A DNA stretch of 12,999 nucleotides from assembly GCA_964534765.1 (NCBI GenBank), contig CAZHRJ010000090.1:1-12999 (forward strand). Reading direction: 5' to 3'. Each line of letters begins with the position of its first letter. The first letter of the stretch is position 1. This document shows positions 1-7,000 of the stretch, piece by piece. The DNA comes from CAZHRJ01 sp964534765. Lineage in GTDB: Bacteria; Lindowbacteria; 2-12-FULL-62-27. The translations under genes were made by a program, and so were the position numbers. The notes beneath the pieces are model-generated. The model was not told where the DNA came from and did not search any database. It was given only the letters and a program-made list of their open reading frames with translations.

Positions 1-642
1 ATCCAATAATTCCTCTGCATACGACGTGATCCGCAGCTTCCACTCCCGCTGTCGACGCACGTCGATCACACTGTCGCACCGCCAACACTTGCCGTCCTCC
101 ACCTGCTCGTTCGCTAGAATCGTTTCGCATTTCGGACAGTGGTTCACCAATCCCTCGCTCTGATACGCCAGCGGCTTTGCGTGCTTGCGGCCCAGCGGCG
201 GGGCGTTTTTCAGCATTTGAAGAAAAAACCACTGGCCCCATCGGTAATAACCCGGATCGCAACAGGTCACTTCACGGTCCCAGGCGTAGGAAATCCCAAG
301 TCTCTGAAGCTGACGTTTCATGTGCGAGATGTTGTCATGCGTCCAAGACGCGGGATGAATCCCACGGTCGATCGCCGCGTTCTCGGCGGGCAACCCAAAG
401 GCGTCCCAGCCGATGGGATTGAGCACCTCCAGGCCCTCTTTACGCCGGTATCGGGCAAGGGCGTCACCGATCGTGTAATTTCTAACGTGACCCATGTGGA
501 TACGGCCGGAGGGGTAGGGATACATCACCAGACAGTAGTACTTGCGGGCGGCGACCGGCCGGCCGGGCGCCGGCCAGAAATTCCGCGCCGCCCAATCCTT
601 TTGCCAGGCGGTCTCGATGCTCTCCGGATCGTAATCAGTCAT
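1..642 (-). CDS. leuS: Leucyl-tRNA synthetase, N-terminal 214 residues (cut by window edge)
   Basis: Class I aminoacyl-tRNA synthetase that charges tRNA-Leu in the cytoplasm. The translated N-terminus shows the signature HMGH (residues 49-52, the HIGH motif) within YPYPSGRIHMGHVRNYTIGD, then NPIGWDAFGLPAENAA (about 75-90) and the LANEQVEDGKCWRCD segment typical of LeuRS. Four cysteines, C169, C172, C186 and C189, form the expected zinc ribbon. The editing domain, KMSKS loop and C-terminus lie beyond the left edge. ATG at 642 is the only start available: the frame has a stop a few codons upstream and no other start codon. A Shine-Dalgarno-like AAGAGGA lies at 659-665, about 16 nt away, which is too far to be ideal. 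The stretch around residues 145-158, before the zinc site, looks longer and less typical than in common LeuRS, and the later WKLRIT replaces the usual QWF-x-x-IT. The gene is 56 bp downstream of the membrane protein gene and may be co-transcribed with it. Confidence 0.96.
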   Translation of the reverse strand, partial: MTDYDPESIETAWQKDWAARNFWPAPGRPVAARKYYCLVMYPYPSGRIHMGHVRNYTIGDALARYRRKEGLEVLNPIGWDAFGLPAENAAIDRGIHPASWTHDNISHMKRQLQRLGISYAWDREVTCCDPGYYRWGQWFFLQMLKNAPPLGRKHAKPLAYQSEGLVNHCPKCETILANEQVEDGKCWRCDSVIDVRRQREWKLRITSYAEELLD

Positions 643-698
643 GCGGGGGTTGTTTGATTCCTCTTATGCGCTACACGGCCCCCGTCACCGGCTGAATG

Positions 699-1283
699 TC
701 AGTTGACCGATTTGCCCACGGTGTACGACGACTGGATGGCCAGCCAGATCACGGCCATGCTCGCAACGGCCACGCCGGCCATCACGGTCGAATTGCCGAC
801 GGGATGGGACGCCACAACCATGCCCATCAGCATCGGCGCGGATAAAAACGTGTTGGTCCGCGAAGCCAGCAGCGCGCGCTTGCGCAACACGGGGGCGGCG
901 TCGCCCGCGGTGCCGCCCAACAGCTTTTTCTGGGCCGGCCAGATGATGAACCAGACGTTGAACCACATGACTGAACCCAGCGTCATACCCATCATCGCCC
1001 ACTTGGCGCGCATCGACAGGTTGCCGTCGGCGTCACGCATGAGGCCGCCTTGCATGTACAGAAGATAGAAAAGAACCAGGCCCGCCAGAAACGTGATCAT
1101 CGCTCCCCACCGAAACCACCAAAGCGCCCGGGGCATCAACTGCGGATTCACCGCTTTTTTGCCCGCGTCGTCCAGCGCGCCCTGCAGGGGAACATTGACG
1201 AAATTGAAAAAATATAAATGACCGATCCACGCAACACCCGCTATCACATGCAGCCATCGTATGACTAATTGAAACTCTTCCAT
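699..1283 (-). CDS. Urate_ox_N-type (PuuD-like) integral membrane protein, stand-alone
   Basis: A 194-residue inner-membrane protein resembling the membrane domain found at the N-terminus of cytochrome-type urate oxidase PuuD (Pfam Urate_ox_N). Recognisable family stretches are RWLHVIAGVAWIGHLYFFNF near the N-terminus, NVWFIIWPAQKK (about residues 110-121) and LASRTNTFLSAPMLMGM (about 138-154). About five hydrophobic helices are visible at roughly residues 8-29, 56-76, 93-115, 143-160 and 168-188. Conserved histidines in helix 1 are consistent with haem binding in this family, which I infer. The C-terminal cytochrome c domain of full PuuD is absent, so a urate oxidase role cannot be claimed. 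I chose ATG 1283 rather than the ATG at 1289 because GAGGAGGG (1290-1297) is correctly spaced only for the former. It lies between hisIE and leuS on the same strand with no evident functional link to either. Confidence 0.85.
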   Translation of the reverse strand: MEEFQLVIRWLHVIAGVAWIGHLYFFNFVNVPLQGALDDAGKKAVNPQLMPRALWWFRWGAMITFLAGLVLFYLLYMQGGLMRDADGNLSMRAKWAMMGMTLGSVMWFNVWFIIWPAQKKLLGGTAGDAAPVLRKRALLASRTNTFLSAPMLMGMVVASHPVGNSTVMAGVAVASMAVIWLAIQSSYTVGKSVN

Positions 1284-1289
1284 AATCAT

Positions 1290-1297
1290 CCCTCCTC
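1290..1297 (-). promoter_or_regulatory. Ribosome binding site deciding the start of the membrane protein gene
   Basis: On the minus strand this reads GAGGAGGG. It touches the ATG at 1289 with no room for a ribosome, but stands 6 nt from the ATG at 1283. This is why the shorter start was chosen. Confidence 0.75.
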
Positions 1298-1315
1298 GGT
1301 TTGCTCTCTCGATTT

Positions 1316-1334
1316 TTCAGGCTCTCGCCTTGAA
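1316..1334 (-). other. Small hairpin in the hisIE-membrane protein gap
   Basis: On the minus strand TTCAAGGC, loop GAGA (a GNRA-type tetraloop), GCCTGAA forms a 7-bp stem with one bulged A. It sits about 22 nt after the hisIE stop codon. No U-run follows it, so it is not a classical terminator. It could protect the 3' end of an upstream transcript or be chance. Confidence 0.35.
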
Positions 1335-1355
1335 CCCTTTCGATCAATGCTAGTT

Positions 1356-2087
1356 CTAGGCGCCTCGACGCGCAAGCTCAATGGCTATCTCTTCGGGAGC
1401 TATGCCTCGCAACCTGAGCGCCACCATGAGGTGATACAGCAGATCACTCACCTCCGACACCACAAACGACCGGGGCGATGCTTTCGCCGCTAGAATGACT
1501 TCCGTCGACTCCTCGCCGATCTTCTCCAGTACTTTGTCTAATCCGCTCTTGCCCTTCTTCGGATTCGGACGCGTTAGCTCCACGGTGTACGACCCCCTCG
1601 GCCGGCGCATCAACCGATCGCTGATCGTCTCATAGAGCCGATCCAGTACCCCGCCCAGGTCCGGTGAGCGAGCGACGCGACGCGATGCCGCCGACCGGCC
1701 GCGGCCGGAGATCGATCGAAAAAAACAGGTCGGTCGGCCCGTGTGGCATGCGGGTCCGCGCTGGTCCACTTTGAGCAGGATGGTGTCCCCGTCGCAGTCC
1801 AGCCAGACCTCCCGCACCCGCTGAAGATGGCTGGACGTCTCGCCTTTTTTCCAGAGTTTGTTCCGCGAACGGGAAAAATAATGCGCGTATCCCGTATCGA
1901 GCGTCTTTTCCAGACTCTCCCGGTTCATATACGCCAGCATGAGAACTTCCCCCGATCGCGCATCCTGCGCGATCGCCGGCGTCAGATCGCTCCTGGTTTT
2001 GAATACCCTCTCGATCTTTTGTGTCCGCACCCACCGGGTCGGGGTCGGCCGGGTCTTCCGGATCGTCGTGCCGCGGTTGCCTTTCAT
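1356..2087 (-). CDS. hisI (hisIE): Bifunctional phosphoribosyl-AMP cyclohydrolase / phosphoribosyl-ATP pyrophosphatase
   Basis: Carries out steps 2 and 3 of histidine synthesis: hydrolysis of PR-ATP to PR-AMP by the HisE half, and opening of the PR-AMP ring by the HisI half. The HisI domain (about residues 30-125) shows VLMLAYMN, WKKGETSSHLQ, the metal-binding DCDGD (97-101) and CHTGRPTC (114-121) with its two cysteines. The HisE domain (about 145-243) shows LDKVLEKIGEESTEVILAAK (184-203) and SDLLYHLMVAL, the acidic helices of this MazG-like all-alpha fold. The linker between the domains is Arg and Ser rich. About 25 basic residues precede the HisI core. The start ATG overlaps the hisF stop as ATGA (2084-2087), which implies translational coupling; GAGGA lies about 10 nt upstream inside hisF. 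Both domains look complete. Length of 243 residues is somewhat longer than E. coli HisIE (about 200), owing to the extension and linker. Confidence 0.96.
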   Translation of the reverse strand: MKGNRGTTIRKTRPTPTRWVRTQKIERVFKTRSDLTPAIAQDARSGEVLMLAYMNRESLEKTLDTGYAHYFSRSRNKLWKKGETSSHLQRVREVWLDCDGDTILLKVDQRGPACHTGRPTCFFRSISGRGRSAASRRVARSPDLGGVLDRLYETISDRLMRRPRGSYTVELTRPNPKKGKSGLDKVLEKIGEESTEVILAAKASPRSFVVSEVSDLLYHLMVALRLRGIAPEEIAIELARRGA

Positions 2088-2860
2088 GTCCCCGTGATCC
2101 TCACATGAATCCCGCTCTTTTTCAAATACGCCTTCGCCTCCGGAATCGTGTGCTCCCCGTAATGAAAAATCGACGCCGCCAGAACCGCCGACGCACCCGC
2201 CTCTATACCCTCCTTGAGATGATCCAGCGTCCCGACACCGCCCGATGCGATCACGGGAATCGATACACGGGACGTCACCTCCCGCAAAAGATCCAAATCG
2301 TACCCGGATTTCGTACCGTCTCGGTCCATGCTCGTCAGCAGAATCTCACCCGCGCCGCGCTTCTCAACATCCATCGCCCACTCCACCGCATCGATCCCGG
2401 TCGCCGTCCGGCCACCGTGCACGTAGACCTGCCACGTCGCCGGCGCGGCGCGGTCACTCGATGATTTCGCGTCAATCGCCACGACGATGCACTGCGACCC
2501 GAATGCGTCCGAAGATTCGCAAATGAGGTCCGGCCGCTCAACCGCCGACGTGTTGATCGATATCTTGTCCGCTCCATCGCCAAGAACTTCCCGCATCTCT
2601 TCAAGCGTCTTTAGTCCACCACCAACGGTGAACGGGACTGACAATGATTCGGCGGCTCGACGGACCCAGTCCCGGCGGATCGCCCGCGCTTGGGATGAGG
2701 CGGTGATGTCCAGAAAAACAACTTCGTCCGCACCCGCCGCGTCATACGCCGCCGCGCAGGACGCCACGTCACCCGCGTCACGAATGTCAACAAACCGCAC
2801 GCCCTTGACGACTCGGCCGTCACGCACATCCAGGCAGGGGATGATCCGCTTCGCAAGCAT
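2084..2860 (-). CDS. hisF: Imidazole glycerol phosphate synthase, cyclase subunit
   Basis: A (beta-alpha)8 barrel that condenses PRFAR with ammonia supplied by HisH to give imidazole glycerol phosphate and AICAR. The start MLAKRIIPCLDV is canonical, with catalytic Asp11 in CLDV and the second catalytic Asp130 in VVAIDAK at the standard numbering. Phosphate-binding glycine stretches are seen at FTVGGG (about 77-82) and IASGGVG. At 258 residues it has the normal family length. It follows hisA by 26 bp and overlaps hisIE by 4 bp. There is no Shine-Dalgarno sequence in front of it; a perfect 7-bp hairpin fills the gap to hisA, so translation may depend on ribosomes finishing hisA. hisH, its obligate partner for glutamine-dependent activity, is not in the window and must be elsewhere. 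Confidence 0.97.
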   Translation of the reverse strand: MLAKRIIPCLDVRDGRVVKGVRFVDIRDAGDVASCAAAYDAAGADEVVFLDITASSQARAIRRDWVRRAAESLSVPFTVGGGLKTLEEMREVLGDGADKISINTSAVERPDLICESSDAFGSQCIVVAIDAKSSSDRAAPATWQVYVHGGRTATGIDAVEWAMDVEKRGAGEILLTSMDRDGTKSGYDLDLLREVTSRVSIPVIASGGVGTLDHLKEGIEAGASAVLAASIFHYGEHTIPEAKAYLKKSGIHVRITGT

Positions 2861-2866
2861 CGCGCG

Positions 2867-2884
2867 TCAGAATTGCGATTCTGA
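2867..2884 (-). other. Perfect hairpin between hisA and hisF
   Basis: TCAGAAT (2867-2873), loop TGCG, ATTCTGA (2878-2884) is a perfect 7-bp inverted repeat filling most of the 26-bp gap. It lies where the hisF ribosome binding site would be expected, and no SD-like sequence is present. It might attenuate or couple hisF translation. This is inference from position only. Confidence 0.45.
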
Positions 2885-2886
2885 TT

Positions 2887-3633
2887 TCATGACGCCATCT
2901 CCACCGCCGCCGCCAGATCGATCATTCCCTCATAGACCGCGCGGCCGATGATCACCCCGATGATCCGCGCTTGCCGCTCCTCCATGATCATCTCGATGTC
3001 GTTCAGGCTCGATACACCGCCCGCCACGATGACTTTGAATCCCGTGGCCGCCGCAAACCCCGACGCCGCTTCTATGTTGGGCCCCGTCATCATGCCGTCC
3101 TGCCGGACATCCGTGTAAATCGCTATCCGCAAACCCATCTCATACGCGCTCCGCCCAAACGCAATCGGATCGCCCTCCGTCTCCGCCAGCCAACCGCGCG
3201 TCGCCACTTTTCCGTCTTTGATATCCACGGAAATGATCACCCGCGTGTCCCCCAACGCGGATATCATCTGCTGCAGCTCCCCCGGCTTTTCGGCCGCGGC
3301 TGTGCTCACGATGATTCGATTCACGTTTGGAATGTCCGCGACCTTTTGCGCCATTGCCAGCGTCCTCATCCCGCCGCCGACCTGGATCGGAACTGTCACC
3401 GCGGCCGCAATCTTTTTGATCAAATCGTAGTGCGCCACTTCCCCGGTCTTGGCGCCGTCCAGATCCACTATGTGAATCCGTTTGACCCCCGCCTCCTCAA
3501 ACCGCCTCGCCACTCCTGCCGGATCGTCCGAATACACGGTCTTCTTGCCAAACTCCCCGCGCGCTAGGCGCACCACCGCGCCGCCCGATAAATCAATCGC
3601 CGGGATAATGTCAAGCTTGGCGATCCTGTCCAT
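2887..3633 (-). CDS. hisA: ProFAR isomerase (phosphoribosylformimino-AICAR-P isomerase)
   Basis: A (beta-alpha)8 barrel that isomerises ProFAR to PRFAR, the step before HisF. The N-terminal IIPAIDL holds catalytic Asp14, and SVDIKDG holds the second Asp (137); IYTDVRQDGMMTGPN (172-186) carries the conserved Thr-Asp pair. Phosphate-binding loops are VGGGMR (about 85-90) and VAGGVSS (about 203-209). Absence of the PriA-type features cannot be judged by eye, so a dual HisA/TrpF role is not excluded. The length of 248 residues is normal. ATG 3633 is preceded by an in-frame stop, so no longer start is possible. It is the first gene after a minus-strand promoter at 3670-3698 and thus likely leads the his transcript, with a leader of about 30 nt. 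Confidence 0.96.
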   Translation of the reverse strand: MDRIAKLDIIPAIDLSGGAVVRLARGEFGKKTVYSDDPAGVARRFEEAGVKRIHIVDLDGAKTGEVAHYDLIKKIAAAVTVPIQVGGGMRTLAMAQKVADIPNVNRIIVSTAAAEKPGELQQMISALGDTRVIISVDIKDGKVATRGWLAETEGDPIAFGRSAYEMGLRIAIYTDVRQDGMMTGPNIEAASGFAAATGFKVIVAGGVSSLNDIEMIMEERQARIIGVIIGRAVYEGMIDLAAAVEMAS

Positions 3634-3669
3634 ACCTCACTCACATCCCCTGTCTAATTTCACAACCAA

Positions 3670-3698
3670 ATCTTAGCTGTGAAAATACGGATAGTCAA
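3670..3698 (-). promoter_or_regulatory. Candidate sigma-70 promoter for hisA operon
   Basis: On the minus strand TTGACT (3693-3698) is followed after exactly 17 bp by TAAGAT (3670-3675). This matches 5 of 6 bases at -35 and 4 of 6 at -10. Transcription would begin near 3663, giving a leader of about 30 nt before the hisA ATG. That leaves no room for a His-leader peptide or T-box attenuator. Confidence 0.6.
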
Positions 3699-3803
3699 AG
3701 CGACAGAGACCCAATAGATGGGTACTTTTGGATCTGACGAGCCATTCAATGAGAAAATAGCCGACCCATCCGAATAAGTTTCCTGCTGATTCTCTGGAAC
3801 CTA

Positions 3804-3832
3804 TTGATTATCTTAGAGAAAGGCTATAGAAT
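3804..3832 (+). promoter_or_regulatory. Candidate promoter for the large secreted-protein gene
   Basis: TTGATT (3804-3809), a 17-bp spacer and TAGAAT (3827-3832) match 4 of 6 and 5 of 6 consensus bases. The predicted start near 3839 gives a leader of about 210 nt before ATG 4050. The arms TATTGAT (3802-3808) and ATCAATA (3835-3841) form an inverted repeat spanning the -35 and start region, possibly an operator. No closer promoter was seen. Confidence 0.45.
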
Positions 3833-4049
3833 GGATCAATATTTGCATAATCCTTTTCGTCATCCTGTATGTGTTGAAATTGGTGTGTATAAAGATGAAT
3901 TGCTCTTATGAATACTGTCTCGCGTGTACACGTTTCTTATCAGAGGGTAGTTTACTGCTTTCGGCATCCTGCGGATTTGGCGGTAGAGATCTTGCCTATA
4001 TCGCTTCTGCCGGGGTGTCACTTCTCCGTCCAGCCAACCAATAAGACCC

Positions 4050-7000
4050 ATGTCTGAATCATCTCGGATTAACCGACTTTTTCTCCTCCTTCTGCTCGCC
4101 CCACTTCTCTTTTGTGGACCCGACGACGCCCATTCCAAAATGGTCGCCGATACCGTGGTCATCGCCGTCATATCCAATGGTGTCGCGGGATCTGGCGGTG
4201 AATACATGGTTTTATATAATCCCACTCCTTTCAATATTCCTCTCACGGGAGACACCGTTAACGAAGGTGCGGTCCAAGAGGTCCCGTCTTTTCCGGCCGG
4301 ACTGAATATCAAACCATTCCACTTCTTTACAATTGGAGATGACCTCGGAGTCCCTGTAGATCATGTGGACAACGTAGGTTGGGGCAACCCCGTAGGAGTT
4401 GTCAACTATGGAACCACGTGGACCATCCACGATACCTCGCCCTATGTAACCGGTGGTTTCATGATTGTCAGAAAACCCAGCGCACGCCGATTTATCGCCC
4501 GATTTCTCGATTCCGGTGTCAATGGCAATATCGGCGATCCCAATAACGGAATCATGGTGGACAGTTCCTGTTTCACCACATTCGCGGCGGACCAGGGGGA
4601 TTCCTACATTTTCACTCGCAACGACACGGGAAGATTAACCGGAGGATTTTTCTACACGGAAACCGCTCAGCCCATCTTCATATGCTCCGCGCCACTCACC
4701 GCCATGGCCGGGTCCAATTTCGGCCTCTCCTGCACCATGACCATGAAAATCGGCGACACGGTCCATCACTTGGCTGACTCCACGGTCACCGATTATTCCG
4801 GCCCCGCGGCGTGGGCTGATCTAATTGTGGACCAGGGACAACTCAACGGCCTGTCCGCGGACAGCCGATTTGTTAGCGGCGTGCTCAATAATTTTCAGGT
4901 CAATATCGGCAACACCTCCGGCAACGTCATCCTCACCGCGCGGGACGCATTCTGCACTGGATCCGTCACCATCACCATCATCGCGGCCGGCGACACCCTC
5001 GCCTTGGACACCCCTGTATCCGGCATCGACACCACCGGCGCGCCCAACCGCTACGAAACCACATCCGTATGGGTCCTCGTCGCCGGGAGATCCTCCGGCG
5101 ACTCCATGTTCATCAACGGCGACGTATCCAATGACACAGTCCGCATCCGGGTCAATAATGTCGCCGGAACAACCGTCTTCCACAGTAGCGGCCAGGGCAA
5201 CGTCACCACTGACACGGGCCACTGGCGAGTCTGGGTCGCGCTCCGGGAAAATACGGGCGAAACCATCCAGGCGACTCTCTTTCGCTACGGCCAGGGCAAA
5301 CTCTCGGATACCGAATGGAGAGATGTCTCCGAAACCGTCCAGATCGTCCTCGACAATACCCGGCCGCGCATGACCAAAATCGCCGATACCTCCGTACGAA
5401 ATGGCTATACCTCCGGCCTCTTCGACACCCGGGTCCTCTTCTACATCGTCGATACCGGCGCCGGATTCGACGCTACCGGCGGCTGTACGCTCATCTGGCA
5501 CACGGACACCGCCTACGACGCCACCAATACTTCCACTTCCCCTATGACGGTCAAAGATGATGGTTCCGGAACGTGGGTTATCGAAGCAACGATCCCGATC
5601 GCGTCCCTTAACCCCACGTACGATACCACCCTCGGCTTTTGGGTCTGGTGCCGCGACGATGTCGGCAACGTCTTGAACGCCTCGTCCCTCTCGCCCGCCT
5701 ACCTCGAAGACGCGCCCGGAACGATCACCATCGACGTTGCGTCCGTGCGGGATGTCGTCATCTCCGAAATCATGGCTGATGGTTCTACGGGCGAGTATGT
5801 TGAACTCTACAACGCCACCAATGTCCCCGTCAGTCTCAACGGCTGGTCACTCTCCGACGCCGGAACCGCCGGCAACTCGTTTTTCATTACGTTTAACGCC
5901 ACTCACAACATCGCCCCCTTCGGATATTTTTTGGTCTACTCCGAAGGCGACGAATATAACGTCTTTGCCGATTTCTCCAGCCACGATTCCGCTTCCACAT
6001 CCACATGGGACGCCAATGACCTCCAGGGATTCACATCCGGCGAAACACTGTCCATTCGGGCCAGCAGCGGACTCGAAATCGACTCCACCGGATATGTGGG
6101 CGACTCGGTCTGCGCCGAATGGGCCGGCAATCCAACTGACACCACATTCGCGTTTTCCTATGAACGAATTCTCACCTGGAGCGGCGGCCGGCTGGTCGCC
6201 GGATATGGCGCCACGGTGGCGCAGTGGGATACCCATACCGGCCAGCACGGAAATGGCGGGCGGCGCAACGGTTCGCCTGGACACATCAACAGCATCAATG
6301 TTCCCAACATCGACACCATCACACCAACCACCGTCGTCCAGGCCGCCGGGCGCGGACTCTGGGATATCACCGTCACCAACGGCAGAAACGCACTCACCTC
6401 AAACGGCCGCATCGTCGTCCAGGCCCCGCCCGGATGGTCGCCGCCTCAGGCGACTGCAACCGTCGCCGGATACACAACCGTCTATTCCGAGGATAATGGC
6501 GCCGCCGGGTCGGCGCTGTCCTTCAGCGGCCGGAGCGCGATTTTGACCTTCACCTCCTTCCCGGCAAGAGCGCGTGTGACTCTCCGATACGGCAATAACA
6601 CCTCAAGCCGCTCCGCCATCGCTCAGGCTGACAGCTCTCCGGGCCGGACGTTCTTCCAGCTTTTTTATGACACGGACGGATCGGCCTATGAACAAATCGG
6701 CGACAGCCTCGCCATTAACTTCGGGTCCAATGCCGATACCCTCGTTCTCGTTACATTGACGCAGGGCAGCGCCACCGACACCTATCGCATCGATACCAGT
6801 CCCACGGGCAACCCGCGCAGTTTCTTTAACGCTGAGTACGATCTCACCTGGACCATATCCGATTCCTCCGACCGCCCCATCTACGGCGCGCACATCACAG
6901 CCGATACCGACGGCCGCCTCGGCGGCGGCGCCGGATACGGCGACACCCAGTTCCCGCATCTGTCCGAATACTCCTCCTTCACCGGCTTTTATCATCCCAC

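Larger units (their letters stand above)
3634..4049. other. AT-rich divergent intergenic region
   Basis: About 415 bp between divergently read hisA and the large secreted-protein gene. It is clearly lower in GC than its neighbours; for example 3841-3900 has 19 G or C in 60 by hand count. It contains the his promoter, a candidate promoter for the large gene and a 7-bp inverted repeat around the latter. Short reading frames are present (for instance 19 codons from 3718, and 63 codons on the minus strand from 4051) but none has a ribosome site or recognisable protein. I see no tRNA and no riboswitch class that I recognise. Confidence 0.7.

Noticed and set aside
139..657. 172-codon plus-strand frame opposite leuS
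   Set aside because: It is antisense to a clear LeuRS N-terminus with HMGH and zinc motifs.
1316..1334. Hairpin after hisIE as a rho-independent terminator
   Set aside because: No U-run follows on the minus strand and the next gene has a strong ribosome site close by.
3718..3777. 19-codon open frame upstream of the giant gene, considered as a leader peptide
   Set aside because: No ribosome site and it lies before the candidate promoter; no residue run suggests attenuation.
3860..4051. A 63-codon basic open frame on the minus strand beginning at ATG 4051
   Set aside because: No convincing ribosome site, no family recognised, start overlaps the giant gene's start codon, and the region is AT-rich spacer.
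4050..4137. Lipoprotein signal in the giant protein (Leu-Leu-Phe-Cys at residues 19-22)
   Set aside because: Phe before the Cys does not fit the lipobox; AHS at 27-29 gives a normal signal peptidase I site.
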